A stretch of DNA of 64,000 nt from Candidatus Aphodovivens excrementavium. Its GTDB lineage: Bacteria > Actinomycetota > Coriobacteriia > Coriobacteriales > Eggerthellaceae. Position numbers and translations under genes: made by a program. Positions 1-9,982 of the stretch are shown one piece after another (position 1 is the first letter of the stretch; each line of letters opens with the position of its first letter). The notes beneath the pieces are model-generated. The model saw only the letters and a list, made by a program, of their open reading frames with translations, had not been told where the DNA came from and did no database searches. The stretch lies in contig DVKR01000034.1 in NCBI GenBank assembly GCA_018715935.1, positions 16,473 to 80,472 of the forward strand, written 5' to 3'.

Positions 1-479
1 GTTTTTGCGGAAACCGCCACGATGGGCGATTCGGCATAGGGCGTTGACGAAAGGAGCTCCGCCACTTCGTTTTCGATGAAGTCCCGCCAATCGGCGTCTA
101 CCAAATCACATTTCGTAAGGGCAACGACTGCTCTTTTGATTCCGAGAAGCTCCAGCACGTGAAGGTGTTCTCTCGTTTGAGGCATTACTCCGTCGTCTGC
201 GGCGATGCAAAGCAAGGCCAGATCGATTCCGCTTGCGCCTGCAATCATCTGCCTGACGAATTTCTCATGGCCTGGGACATCTACGATGCCAAGCATCGTT
301 CCGCTTGGGAGGGCAAGGTGCGAAAATCCAAGCTCTATCGTAATGCCGCGTCGTTTTTCCTCTTCCAGTCTATCGGGGTCTATTCCGGTGAGGGCCAAAA
401 CGAGCGTCGACTTACCGTGGTCTATGTGCCCTGCGGTTCCCATCACCAGGGTGGGGGCATGCGGCGTTTTTGGGGTCAT
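1..479 (-). CDS. selB: Selenocysteine-specific translation elongation factor SelB (N-terminal part, runs off window)
   Basis: Reading leftward from an ATG at 479, the protein opens with a GTPase domain. The P-loop is [12 protein letters not shown] (about residues 14-25), followed by the switch motif [17 protein letters not shown] and the guanine-specificity motif [14 protein letters not shown] with ITIELGF is typical of SelB rather than EF-Tu. SelB brings selenocysteyl-tRNA to the ribosome at UGA codons marked by a SECIS hairpin. Only about 159 residues are present; domains II-III and the winged-helix RNA-binding tail lie beyond the left edge. The ATG overlaps the selA stop by four bases (ATGA), so selA and selB are translationally coupled. 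Confidence 0.95.
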   Translation of the reverse strand, partial: MTPKTPHAPTLVMGTAGHIDHGKSTLVLALTGIDPDRLEEEKRRGITIELGFSHLALPSGTMLGIVDVPGHEKFVRQMIAGASGIDLALLCIAADDGVMPQTREHLHVLELLGIKRAVVALTKCDLVDADWRDFIENEVAELLSSTPYAESPIVAVSAK

Positions 480-1963
480 TGCCTTACTCCGATCAAGTAC
501 TCGTTGACGGCAGATGCGATGGCGTCGATTTCGGTGTCGTCAACAAGCGTTCTCACGTCAAACAGCAAGGCCTCTTTTTTGATTCTGCCGATAATGGGCG
601 TCTTTCGATGCTGTATGAGAGAGCGTTCGCAATCAAGCGCGCTTCCCTTGGTAAAGCATACGCGCACCGCCCACGTTGGGATGTCATGCATTGGCAGTGC
701 GCCTCCTCCTGCCCGAGAAACCTCTTCGATTACTTCTACGGTGGCGTCTGTTTCGGACACCCTGCTTTTCAAGGCGAGCGCGAGCTTGTCCGCTTGCGGC
801 CGAAGGTCTTCCTGCGCGGCGGTAAGCATTGCGAGGGTGGGTATTTCTTTCAAGGCGCGCGCGGGGTCGAGGTAGATGCGCAGCGTTTCCTCCAATGCGG
901 CAAGCGTCAGCTTGTCGAGGCGCAGTGCGCGTGCGAGCGGATTTGATTTCAGGCGGTCGATGAGGTCTTTTCTGCCAACGATGATGCCTGCCTGCGGTCC
1001 GCCTAGGAGTTTGTCTCCGGAAAACGACACCACACCGCACCCGGCTTGAAGAGCCTCGGCGACAGTCGGCTCTCCGTTCACACCAAAGCTCTTTAGAGAA
1101 ACGAGCGCTCCCGAGCCAAGGTCTTCGTAGACAAGCACTTCATCGGTGCGGTTTTCGGTATGGGATGACGGCTCCTTGCCTGTCGTAACTCTTTTCTTCC
1201 TCTGTTCGTTTTCGGTGCGGGCGATAGCACGAAGTTGCTTGACGGAAACGGATTCAGTAAAGCCCTCCATCCGATAGTTGGAGGGGTGTACTTTGAGAAG
1301 GAGCGCAGTGCTGTCTGTGATTGCGCGCTGGTAGTCGGAGGGGTGGGTTTTGTTGGTGGTGCCAACTTCCACCATAGTTGCCCCCGAAAGCTCCATTATG
1401 TCGGGAATTCGAAACGATCCGCCTATCTCCACGAGCTCCCCTCGCGAGACTACCGCTTCCTTTCCCCTCGCAAGCTCGTTGAGTACGAGCAGCACTGCTG
1501 CGGCGTTGTTGTTGACTGCCAGCGCCGCTTCGGCGCCCGTTAAAACGCACAGGAGGCGCTCGCAATGGTCGTGCCGGCTACCACGCGCCATTTCCGTAGT
1601 GTTGTACTCGAGGGTGGAGTAGCCTTTCGCCACGTCAAGTACTGCAGAAGCAGCGCGAGAGGAAAGTACGCTTCGGCCAAGATTGGTGTGGATTACCACG
1701 CCTGACGCGTTGACGACGCGCCTGAGCGACGGGCGTGCCGTCTGCAGGGCGATACGCGTTGCGTGTACGGCTATCTCCTCTTTGCTTCTGGCGTCCTCAC
1801 CCGCCAAGATAGCCTGACGCGCTTCGTCTACGGCAGTTCGCGCCGCATTAACGAGGAGAGCGCGGGGGAGAGCATCTGCGAGGTTTTGCAGATACGAAGT
1901 GCGAAGAAGCTCTTCGACCTGGGGAAGCGTCCGCAGCGCCTCTTGCAAGAAAGATGATGCCAT
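476..1963 (-). CDS. selA: L-seryl-tRNA(Sec) selenium transferase SelA
   Basis: PLP-dependent enzyme of 495 residues that converts seryl-tRNA(Sec) to selenocysteyl-tRNA(Sec) with selenophosphate. The PLP-binding lysine is in [12 protein letters not shown] (K318), and [14 protein letters not shown] (about 85-98) is the usual SelA N-terminal motif. The start at 1963 is preferred because AGAAGGG precedes it; an open extension to 2167 lacks SelA similarity. A hydrophilic segment at about 251-275 looks like an insertion compared with the usual length of about 460. It overlaps selB by four bases. Its promoter should lie in the 150-base gap shared with the divergent desulfurase gene, where TATACT reads leftward at 2006-2001. 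Confidence 0.95.
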   Translation of the reverse strand: MASSFLQEALRTLPQVEELLRTSYLQNLADALPRALLVNAARTAVDEARQAILAGEDARSKEEIAVHATRIALQTARPSLRRVVNASGVVIHTNLGRSVLSSRAASAVLDVAKGYSTLEYNTTEMARGSRHDHCERLLCVLTGAEAALAVNNNAAAVLLVLNELARGKEAVVSRGELVEIGGSFRIPDIMELSGATMVEVGTTNKTHPSDYQRAITDSTALLLKVHPSNYRMEGFTESVSVKQLRAIARTENEQRKKRVTTGKEPSSHTENRTDEVLVYEDLGSGALVSLKSFGVNGEPTVAEALQAGCGVVSFSGDKLLGGPQAGIIVGRKDLIDRLKSNPLARALRLDKLTLAALEETLRIYLDPARALKEIPTLAMLTAAQEDLRPQADKLALALKSRVSETDATVEVIEEVSRAGGGALPMHDIPTWAVRVCFTKGSALDCERSLIQHRKTPIIGRIKKEALLFDVRTLVDDTEIDAIASAVNEYLIGVRQ

Positions 1964-2112
1964 AACAAAAACCCTTCTGTGGTCGCAGTGGTTACGTGCT
2001 AGTATAAGCGTTGTGCATCCATTCGGCTTGCCAAGCTCGTTTTCTGCCTTGCTTGGTATTCTGCGAACGGCCTTTTCGTGATGCTTCTGCACTTCTTCTT
2101 GAAAGGGCTGTG

Positions 2113-3252
2113 ATGATTTATTTAGACAATGCTGCCACGACACTGAAAAAGCCCCCGGAGGTGGCACAGGCTATCGTGCGTGCGCTCGATAGCTTCGGCG
2201 GAGTTGGACGCGGCGTGCATGCTGCAGCGCTTGCCGCCGATGCTTCGGTCTTCGAAGCAAGGGAGGCGGTTGCCGTCTTGCTGGGCGTTCCTTCGTCTTC
2301 GCAGGTGGCCTTTACGTCGAACGCCACCGAAGCGCTGAACACTGCGCTTGCGGGTCTAACCACCCCGGGAGACCACGTGGTCACTACTGCGGCTTCCCAC
2401 AATTCAATCCTCAGGCCTTTGTATCGCCTTCGCGATGAGGGTAGGATTTCTCTGTCGATAGCGCCCATTGCGCAAGACGGCTCGCTCGATTACGAGGCTT
2501 TCGAGGCGCTTTTGGAGCCTCGTGCCTCGTTGGTCGCGGTTACCCACGCGTCGAATCTTACCGGCGATGTCTATGATGTCGGAAGAATAGCTCGAATCGC
2601 TCACCGGCATCAGGCGCTTTGCGTCGTCGATGCCGCCCAGACCGCGGGAGCGTGGCCGTTGAGCATGCAGGAGCTTGGCGCAGACGTGGTCTGCTTTACC
2701 GGGCATAAGGGGATGTTTGGTCCACAGGGCACCGGTGGTCTCTGCGTGGCGAAAGGCGTTGACGTTCGCCCCCTCAAGGTGGGTGGCTCTGGAACCCATA
2801 GCTTTGATGCACGGCATCCAGAACATATGCCCGAACGGCTGGAGGCGGGCACCTTGAACGCTCACGGCATTGCCGGATTGCATGCGGGCGTGTCCTTCGT
2901 TTTGAAAACGGGCGTTGACGCGATTTGCAGACACGACGTTTCCTTGGCGGAAGCGTTTCGTGCGGGCGTTCAATCAATCGACGGCGTAAGCGTTTTGGGA
3001 GGCGGAGCGGATGCGCACATGGGGATTGTCGCCCTCAACGTCGCGGGGATAGATTCAGGAGAACTCGCATATCGCCTGGATTCCCAGTTCGGGATCTGCA
3101 CCCGTGCCGGAGCGCACTGCGCCCCGCTTATGCACAAGGCGCTGGGAACCGAGCTGCGAGGCGCGGTGCGCTTTAGCTTCTCGTACTTCAACACAAAAGA
3201 GGAAGTCGATCGGGTGATTGACGCCGTTGCGGCTGTCGCCGGCGCTCTGTAG
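2113..3252 (+). CDS. Cysteine desulfurase-family PLP enzyme, selenium-cluster type
   Basis: Aminotransferase class V protein of 379 residues. It begins IYLDNAATTLKKP, has the PLP lysine in CFTGHKGMFGPQG (K199) and the persulfide-forming cysteine in RAGAHCAPLMH (C336). This matches the SufS/NifS-like subfamily often found beside yedF and selD, where it probably strips sulfur or selenium from (seleno)cysteine. The start at 2113 follows GAAAGGG; the frame is open further upstream (to 2011) but that part does not resemble the family. It is divergent from selA and leads the yedF/DUF3343 genes. The exact substrate, sulfur or selenium, is inferred from neighbours. Confidence 0.88.
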   Translation: MIYLDNAATTLKKPPEVAQAIVRALDSFGGVGRGVHAAALAADASVFEAREAVAVLLGVPSSSQVAFTSNATEALNTALAGLTTPGDHVVTTAASHNSILRPLYRLRDEGRISLSIAPIAQDGSLDYEAFEALLEPRASLVAVTHASNLTGDVYDVGRIARIAHRHQALCVVDAAQTAGAWPLSMQELGADVVCFTGHKGMFGPQGTGGLCVAKGVDVRPLKVGGSGTHSFDARHPEHMPERLEAGTLNAHGIAGLHAGVSFVLKTGVDAICRHDVSLAEAFRAGVQSIDGVSVLGGGADAHMGIVALNVAGIDSGELAYRLDSQFGICTRAGAHCAPLMHKALGTELRGAVRFSFSYFNTKEEVDRVIDAVAAVAGAL

Positions 3253-3329
3253 CGGTCGTCGCGGTGCGCTTTAGAAGCGTCGTCGCTACATGAAACATTA
3301 CATGAAACGTTGCATGAAAGGATCGATAT

Positions 3330-3959
3330 ATGGATACGAAAATAATTGACGCATTCGGTATGCAGTGCCCTAAGCCGTTGGTCCTTGCGAAAAAGGAACT
3401 CGACGCCGGGTGCAATGACCTTGCGGTTCAAGTTGACAACGAAACGGCGGTTAAAAACCTCACGCGACTTGGCACACGCAAAGGAATGACGGTTGCCGTT
3501 GACGTCATCGAGGGAGGGTGGCTTGTGTCTTTCGGCGAGGGTGCAGCAGGCCAGTCGCAAGAGCCGTTGAGCGTGCCCTCTTCGACGGCAGGGCAGGTGT
3601 GCGGGTCTTACGGGTGCGGATACGCGGTGTTTGTGAATCACGACTGCGTTGGAGACGGCGACCGCCAACTGGGACGCAACCTCATGAAGATGGCGCTTTA
3701 CACCCTATCTGAAGCCGACGACGTTCCCGCTTCGCTTCTGTTTATGAACTCAGGCGTGACGCTCATTGCCGGCCCTGGACTCGAGCAGCAGTGCGTGGAC
3801 AACGTGAAGGCGCTTGAGCGGAAAGGCACCGAGGTTCTTGTTTGCGGCACCTGCCTGAATTTCTACGGAATAGAAGAAGGCCTGCAAGTGGGCGAGGTGT
3901 CTAATATGTATGACATCCTTTCCCGCATGCAAGAAGCGTCTAAGGTAATCACGCTGTAG
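3330..3959 (+). CDS. yedF: Selenium metabolism protein YedF (TusA-like plus DsrE-like)
   Basis: A 209-residue two-domain protein. The N-terminal part (about 1-75) is a TusA/SirA-like domain with the CPKP motif at C13, the persulfide- or selenide-carrying cysteine of the family. After a short linker comes a DsrE/F-like half (about 90-209) with several cysteines, including VCGTCLNFYG. Proteins of this architecture occur almost only in selenium-using genomes. It sits 77 bases after the desulfurase gene and 12 bases before the DUF3343 gene, suggesting selenium or sulfur relay toward SelD. The biochemical role is not established and this is inference from the family. Confidence 0.88.
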   Translation: MDTKIIDAFGMQCPKPLVLAKKELDAGCNDLAVQVDNETAVKNLTRLGTRKGMTVAVDVIEGGWLVSFGEGAAGQSQEPLSVPSSTAGQVCGSYGCGYAVFVNHDCVGDGDRQLGRNLMKMALYTLSEADDVPASLLFMNSGVTLIAGPGLEQQCVDNVKALERKGTEVLVCGTCLNFYGIEEGLQVGEVSNMYDILSRMQEASKVITL

Positions 3960-3971
3960 CGGGCGATCGGT

Positions 3972-4256
3972 ATGCCGAACTACGTTGCCGCATTCGACTC
4001 CACGCACGTTGCCATGCAGGCAGACGCTGCCTTTCGCGGCCTCGAGCGGCAGCATTCGATTATTCCTACGCCCCGTCGGATCTCCGCCAGCTGCGGCATG
4101 GCGTTGCGGTTTGAGGCGAAGTGCAACGACGAGGCTTACCGGCTTTTTTACGAGGCAGGCATAGACCCGACGGATTCGCATCTGTATTGCGAAGTGGCAA
4201 GCGATCAGGCTGGCGAAGGGATGCGATACATTTTGATTCGGGGCAAGAGTTCTTAG
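3972..4256 (+). CDS. DUF3343 putative Se/S carrier-like protein
   Basis: Small 94-residue soluble protein resembling the DUF3343 (Se/S carrier-like) family. Visible hallmarks are the VAAFDSTHVAMQAD opening, the IIPTPRRISASCGMALRF stretch with one central cysteine (C42), and an acidic C-terminal half. In this family the cysteine is thought to carry selenium or sulfur. It is the last gene of the rightward selenium unit and converges with selD, the two stop ends overlapping by four bases. It has no membrane segment or signal peptide. The role is inferred from context. Confidence 0.8.
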   Translation: MPNYVAAFDSTHVAMQADAAFRGLERQHSIIPTPRRISASCGMALRFEAKCNDEAYRLFYEAGIDPTDSHLYCEVASDQAGEGMRYILIRGKSS

Positions 4257-5338
4257 CGGTCGCTGAAATTGATGGTGCCCGGGTCTCCCTCGGAAACCTT
4301 GCCGATGTAAGCCGGCTTTCGTTGCGTACGCCTTTCGAATTCGTCAATAAATGTGGGCGCATCGGCTTCCGAGAGGGCAACCAACAGTCCGCCTGATGTT
4401 TGCGGGTCGCACATAATTCCCATGCGGTTGTCGTATTCGGCGTCGTCAAGCCGTCCCTTTGCCACGTAGCTTTCCGCTTCGTCCATGATCGAAAAACTCC
4501 GGTTAGGGCGGCAATACGCACAGGAAAGCTCCCACACTTCATCGAAAAGGGGCAGCGCCGAGAAATCTATGACGGCGCTTGTCTTGCTTGCAGCAAGCAT
4601 CTCGTGCAGGTGCCCTGCAAAGCCAAAGCCGGTAACGTCGGTGCAGGCGTGTGCGTTGCTTGCCAGCATCGCCTCTGAGGCGGCTTTGTTGAGTTCCATC
4701 ATGCTCTCTATTGCCGGGCGCGCCCCTTCGTTTGAAATCGCGTCGATTTTGAGGGCGGCGCTTATTATCCCAGTGCCAAGGGGCTTCGTAAGGTAGAGGC
4801 AGTCTCCAGGCTTGGCGCCAGCGTTTTTTACGATAAGCCTGGGGTCGATGGTGCCGAAAACCGACAATCCGTATTTCGGCTCGTCGTCGTCGATGGTGTG
4901 GCCTCCGGCAATTGTTGCCCCCGCTTCGCTCACGGCGTCTGCGCCGCCTTGCAGGATGCGCGCCGCCACAGAAGATCCTAGCGAGCTGTCGAGCGCAAGC
5001 AGGTTCAATGCCACTTGAGGGGTAGCGCCCATGGCGAAAATGTCGGACAAGGCGTTTGCCGCCGCAATGCGCCCGAATTCGTAGGGGTCGTCGACGACGG
5101 GAGTGAAAAAGTCAACGGTAAGCACAACCGCAAGATCGTCGGTCAGTTGCCACACGGCCGCATCGTCGCTGGTTTCAAAGCCGAGAAGAAGCCTGCTTTC
5201 CTCGGACGTCGCGCGCATGCGTTCTTTGGTTATGGTGGAGAGCACCGCTTCGAGGTCGCCCGGACCCCATTTCGCCGCTCAACCGCCCTTGGCTGTGAGC
5301 GTGGTGAGCTTGACTTGCTCGATCTTTGCGTCCGTCAA
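4253..5338 (-). CDS. selD: Selenophosphate synthase SelD, itself a selenoprotein (in-frame TGA)
   Basis: SelD makes selenophosphate from selenide and ATP. A plain ORF search gives a truncated protein starting at GTG 5245. Reading through the TGA at 5281-5279 in the same frame adds 31 residues that match the SelD N-terminus: KLTTLTAKGG-U-AAKWGPGD, with selenocysteine at position 20 where other SelD proteins have Cys or Sec. The proposed start is TTG at 5338, eight bases after GGAGG (5351-5347), giving 361 residues. Downstream motifs include SDDAAVWQL, the AGGHTIDDDEPKYGL region and the TDVTGFGFAGHL glycine-rich part. Autoregulation by selenium supply is possible. The read-through is inferred, but alignment support is strong. 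Confidence 0.93.
5252..5281 (-). promoter_or_regulatory. Sec codon and SECIS-like hairpin in selD
   Basis: The TGA codon occupies 5281-5279 (leftward). Ten bases later GGGGTC (5268-5263) pairs with GACCTC (5257-5252) around the loop CGGGC, one pair being G-U. The loop starts 17 bases after the TGA and carries guanines near its 5' side, which fits the loose bacterial SECIS pattern recognised by SelB. Pairing was done by eye, without an energy calculation. Confidence 0.65.
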
Positions 5339-5364
5339 CGTTTTCACCTCCTTCGATCAAGTTG

Positions 5365-5393
5365 AGTATAAGCAACATCCTCCTTACGGTAAA
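5365..5393 (-). promoter_or_regulatory. Probable selD promoter
   Basis: Leftward TTTACC (5393-5388) and TATACT (5370-5365) are separated by 17 bases. Transcription would start near 5358, leaving a short leader that contains the GGAGG used by selD. Confidence 0.5.
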
Positions 5394-5414
5394 CACGGCG
5401 TGCTAAATAGGGGG

Positions 5415-5443
5415 TTATCAGGCGGTATTAAAGCGCGTATACT
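5415..5443 (+). promoter_or_regulatory. Probable pyr operon promoter
   Basis: TTATCA (5415-5420) and TATACT (5438-5443) are 17 bases apart. The predicted transcript start, near 5450, is just before the PyrR-binding element, so the leader would begin with it. Confidence 0.5.
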
Positions 5444-5452
5444 GGAGCTAGT

Positions 5453-6244
<792 letters not shown>

Positions 6245-6247
6245 CTT

Positions 6248-7192
6248 ATGGAATTTAGGCACAAGCATCTTCTCGACATTTCCGAATACTCCGCTGATGA
6301 AATTACCCTCCTTCTCGACATCGCCGAGCGTTTTCGTGAGGTAAACGAACGCCGTATAAAAAAGGTTCCCACGCTTAAGGGATATACGGTCGTGAACATG
6401 TTCAACGAGCCCTCTACGCGCACGCGCAGCTCCTTTGAAATCGCAGAGAAGCGTCTGTCGTGCGACACGCTAAACTTTGGGGGCTCTTCTACCTCTACCG
6501 TCAAGGGAGAAAGCCTTCTCGACACGGTGAGGACCCTTTGCTCTTACAAGATCGATTTGATCGTAGTGCGCGACAAGCACGCCGGCGTTCCCTATCAGGT
6601 GGCCCAGGCGTCTGGCTTGCCTGTTATCGACGCGGGCGACGGAAAGCACCAGCATCCAACGCAGGCGCTGCTCGACTTGTACACCATTCGGAAGCATTTC
6701 GGCTCCATCGACGGGCTTTCTGTTGGCATTGTGGGTGACATCGGTCATTCCCGCGTGTGCGGCTCTCTCATTCCGGCCCTCAAGATCATGGGGGCTGAGG
6801 TGACGGTTATCGGGCCTCCCACCCTTATGCCTGCATGTCCGAAGCTTTTAGGCGCCGATCATGTTACCAGTAGCCTTGACGAAGCCCTTCCCTCGCTCGA
6901 TGTCGTCTACATGCTGCGTATTCAGCGTGAGCGCCTGGAAGGCGCGCCGTTTCCCAGCTTGCGCGAGTACAACATGCTGTTTGGCTTGACGCGCGAGAGA
7001 GAAAAGCTCATGAAGCCGCACGCGATCGTGTGCCATCCCGGGCCATTGAACCGTGGGGTAGAGCTTGATGACTATATGGCCGACCATCTTGAGCGTTCCC
7101 GCGTGCTCGATCAGGTCTACGCGGGCGTGCTTGTTCGCATGGCGGCTCTGTACACGTTGTTAGGAGGCAGCGAACATGGCGTTGATGCTTAA
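6248..7192 (+). CDS. pyrB: Aspartate carbamoyltransferase catalytic subunit
   Basis: A 314-residue protein joining carbamoyl phosphate and aspartate, the first committed step of pyrimidine synthesis. The carbamoyl-phosphate motif is STRTR (56-60); HPTQALLDLYT and the C-terminal HPGPLNRGVE are typical ATCase signatures. No pyrI regulatory subunit gene follows, so control probably comes through PyrR rather than allostery. It starts three bases after pyrR ends and overlaps pyrC by 17 bases. Confidence 0.97.
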   Translation: MEFRHKHLLDISEYSADEITLLLDIAERFREVNERRIKKVPTLKGYTVVNMFNEPSTRTRSSFEIAEKRLSCDTLNFGGSSTSTVKGESLLDTVRTLCSYKIDLIVVRDKHAGVPYQVAQASGLPVIDAGDGKHQHPTQALLDLYTIRKHFGSIDGLSVGIVGDIGHSRVCGSLIPALKIMGAEVTVIGPPTLMPACPKLLGADHVTSSLDEALPSLDVVYMLRIQRERLEGAPFPSLREYNMLFGLTREREKLMKPHAIVCHPGPLNRGVELDDYMADHLERSRVLDQVYAGVLVRMAALYTLLGGSEHGVDA

Positions 7193-8468
7193 GAACGCAC
7201 GAGTCGTCGATCCTCAGGTGGGAATCGACGAGGTATGTGACGTGCTCATTCGCGACGGTCGCGTTGTGGAGGTTGGCCACAACTTAGAAATGCCCAAAGG
7301 GGTGGAGCGCGATCTGACGGGGAAGATTCTTGTTCCGGGACTGGTTGACATCCACGTCCATCTGCGCGATCCCGGGCAGGAGCAGAAAGAGGACATCGCG
7401 TCAGGCACGCGCGCTGCTGCCCACGGCGGCTTCACCACGGTTGCCTGCATGCCGAACACCTCTCCCACTATCGACAACGCTCAGGTGGTAGAGTACGTTA
7501 AATCCCGCGCCAGCGAGGTGGGAAAGTGCCGCGTGGAAGTAGTGGGAGCCTGCACCCAAGGCCTCAAGGGCGAGACGCTCTCTGAAATGGGGGATATGGT
7601 TTCCCATGGAGCATGCGCCTTTACTGACGACGGCCGAGGCGTGCAGGACAGCGGAATGATGCGCCGCGTGATGGACTACGCGAAGCAGTTCGACCGCGTG
7701 GTCATGAGCCACTGCCAGGACGAAGGACTGGTAGGGGCCGGGCAGGTCAACGAAGGCGCAGCCTCTACGCGCCTGGGTCTATTGGGGTGGCCGGCAGAAG
7801 GCGAGGAGATTCAAATAGCGCGCGATATCGCGGTGTGCCGTCTAACCGGTTGTCCTCTCCATATCCAGCATTTGAGCACCGCGCGCGGCCTTGGCATGGT
7901 CCGCGAGGCGAAAGCGGAAGGCTTGCCGGTCACGTGCGAGGTTACCCCGCATCATCTCTTCCTTTCCGACGACGACATCACCGCCGAGTACAACACGAGC
8001 TTCAAGGTGAATCCTCCGTTGCGCACGCGCGACGACTGCTGTGCTCTTATCCAGGGCGTCGCCGACGGAACGGTCGATGCCATTGTTACCGACCATGCGC
8101 CGCACACCAAGTTTGAAAAGGATCGTGAATTCGAACGTGCCCCGTTCGGCATGATCGGCCTTGAAACGTCGCTCGGTCTGATTGTCACCAATCTTGTTAA
8201 GACCGGCATTATCGATTGGAACCGTCTGGTGGACCTTATGGCGGTGAAGCCTCGCGAGATCATTCGGAGCGAGCGAGTCGCGTTCGAGCCGGGCAGCTTG
8301 GCCGATTTTACGGTCATCGACCCGTGCGTCGAGTGGACGGTGGACGAAAATGACTTCGAGTCGAAAGCGTCGAACTCGGCCTTTATTGGGAAAGCGTTGG
8401 TAGGACGTGCTTGCGATGTGTACGTAGGCGGTTACGCAACTATGGAGGATGGTGTTATCGTTGAGTGA
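7176..8468 (+). CDS. pyrC: Dihydroorotase
   Basis: A 430-residue class I dihydroorotase closing carbamoyl aspartate to dihydroorotate. Metal ligands are visible in DIHVHLRDPG (H60, H62), in CEVTPHHLFLSDDD and in VTDHAPH (catalytic Asp). The N-terminal MLKNARVVDPQVG is typical of the family. The ATG at 7176 lies inside the end of pyrB after GTTAGGAGG. The 3' end overlaps carA by 20 bases. Confidence 0.97.
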   Translation: MALMLKNARVVDPQVGIDEVCDVLIRDGRVVEVGHNLEMPKGVERDLTGKILVPGLVDIHVHLRDPGQEQKEDIASGTRAAAHGGFTTVACMPNTSPTIDNAQVVEYVKSRASEVGKCRVEVVGACTQGLKGETLSEMGDMVSHGACAFTDDGRGVQDSGMMRRVMDYAKQFDRVVMSHCQDEGLVGAGQVNEGAASTRLGLLGWPAEGEEIQIARDIAVCRLTGCPLHIQHLSTARGLGMVREAKAEGLPVTCEVTPHHLFLSDDDITAEYNTSFKVNPPLRTRDDCCALIQGVADGTVDAIVTDHAPHTKFEKDREFERAPFGMIGLETSLGLIVTNLVKTGIIDWNRLVDLMAVKPREIIRSERVAFEPGSLADFTVIDPCVEWTVDENDFESKASNSAFIGKALVGRACDVYVGGYATMEDGVIVE

Positions 8469-9981
8469 GCTAAGTGAAAAACTTCTTCACAACACCACTA
8501 AGCCGGCTTTCAAACCAGCACTTTTGGTTTTAGAAGACGGTGCGGTGTTTCAGGGGAATTCCTGTGCGGCGGAAGGGGAGGCCTTCGGCGAGATCTGCTT
8601 CAACACGTCCCTGGAAGGATATCTGGAAGTAATCACCGATCCCTCGTATGCCGGTCAGATCATCACGATGACCTATCCTCAGATTGGAAACTACGGCGTA
8701 AACCTCGACGACTGCCAAAGAGAAAGGCCGGCGTGTCGCGGCGTGGTGGTTCGCGACATGTCCCAGACCCCGAGTAATTGGCGCTCTACCATAAGCTTGC
8801 CTTCGTTTTTGGCCCAGCATGGCATCATCGCCATCGAGGGGGTAGACACCCGTGCGCTGGTGCGGCATGTTCGCGACAACGGCGCCCAGCGCGCGGTCAT
8901 TTCCACCATCGACACTAATGTTGAGAGCCTCCTTGAAAAGGTACGCGCTAGCGCATCCATCGTAGGAGAAAACCTTGCGGCTACCGTCTCGTGCGACGAG
9001 ATCCATTCCTTTGGAGCAAGCGAGCTTCCCGAAACCCAGTCGTTTGCCTTGATGGAGCCGGCGCAGCCGAAGTACAAAGTTGTCGCCTACGATTGCGGCG
9101 CTAAGCTTTCCATCCTGCAAAACCTTGTGCGCTGCGGCTGCGACCTTACCGTGGTGCCGTGGGACACGCCGGCTGAAAAGGTTTTGGAGCTTGAGCCCGA
9201 CGGCGTGTTCTTGTCGAACGGGCCGGGTGACCCCGATGCCGTGAGCGGAACCTACACGCAGGTAGAAAAGCTGTTGGGACGTGTCCCGGTCTTCGGAATT
9301 TGCCTTGGGCATCAGATGATCGGCAAGGCGGCAGGCGCAGAGATTGAAAAACTCAAGTTCGGTCATCGTGGCGGCAACCACCCGGTTATGAACCTGTTGA
9401 CCGGACGCGTTGAGATCACCGCTCAAAACCATGGCTTCGGCATCCTTTTCCCGAGTTTAGGCGACCTTGTCCCTTCGCTTTCCGACGGCGTTGAGAATCA
9501 CCCTTCAAACGGAGATCTGCGCTACTGGGTTGAACGCGGAGTAGCGCCTGTGGTCGACAACCCCCGTTTCGGCCGCATTCGCCTCACCCACGTCAACCTT
9601 AATGACGGCACGGCTGAAGGCATCGCATTTTTGGACATTCCGGCATTTTGCGTTCAATACCATCCGGAAGCATCCCCAGGCCCTACCGATGCCCATTACC
9701 TGTTCACTGCCTTTACTCGCCTTATGGACGGGCAGCCCGATTATCTCGATATCGATATTGCGGCAGACCGTCTTGCGGGATGGACTTTTGGTTCCGCCGT
9801 TCTGCCGAACGGCGGAAAGGCCGACGCTGCGGACGCGTCGGGCACCCCGCCTTCGCCTTCTGCTGCGGTGGGGCGGACCAAAGTCCAGCCCCACCTTGCA
9901 TCAGGCGAATCCGTGGTACCGGACGCGCCCTCGCTGACTGATGACCAACAGGGAGATTCTTCTAATCGGGAGGTTCGATAG
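8449..9981 (+). CDS. carA: Carbamoyl-phosphate synthase small (glutaminase) subunit, long form
   Basis: Supplies ammonia from glutamine to CarB. The N-terminal CPSase domain spans about 20-160 ([15 protein letters not shown]). The class I glutaminase domain has the nucleophile in GICLGHQ (C285) and the His/Glu pair in [10 protein letters not shown] (H405, E407). At 510 residues it is much longer than the usual 360-385. About 40 extra residues (about 332-375) separate QNHGF from THVNLNDGT, and a Pro/Ser/Ala-rich tail covers about 445-510. The start is ATG 8449; a TTG at 8461 is a possible alternative. Catalytic residues are intact, so it is probably active. Confidence 0.95.
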   Translation: MVLSLSELSEKLLHNTTKPAFKPALLVLEDGAVFQGNSCAAEGEAFGEICFNTSLEGYLEVITDPSYAGQIITMTYPQIGNYGVNLDDCQRERPACRGVVVRDMSQTPSNWRSTISLPSFLAQHGIIAIEGVDTRALVRHVRDNGAQRAVISTIDTNVESLLEKVRASASIVGENLAATVSCDEIHSFGASELPETQSFALMEPAQPKYKVVAYDCGAKLSILQNLVRCGCDLTVVPWDTPAEKVLELEPDGVFLSNGPGDPDAVSGTYTQVEKLLGRVPVFGICLGHQMIGKAAGAEIEKLKFGHRGGNHPVMNLLTGRVEITAQNHGFGILFPSLGDLVPSLSDGVENHPSNGDLRYWVERGVAPVVDNPRFGRIRLTHVNLNDGTAEGIAFLDIPAFCVQYHPEASPGPTDAHYLFTAFTRLMDGQPDYLDIDIAADRLAGWTFGSAVLPNGGKADAADASGTPPSPSAAVGRTKVQPHLASGESVVPDAPSLTDDQQGDSSNREVR

Positions 9982-9982
9982 C

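Noticed and set aside
159..875. 238-codon plus-strand frame across selB/selA
   Set aside because: Antisense to the clear SelB and SelA N- and C-termini; composition is Ser/Arg-rich and unlike a real protein.
4253..5245. selD starting at GTG 5245
   Set aside because: The start would remove the catalytic Cys/Sec region; the in-frame TGA and upstream SelD-like sequence make 5338 the better start.
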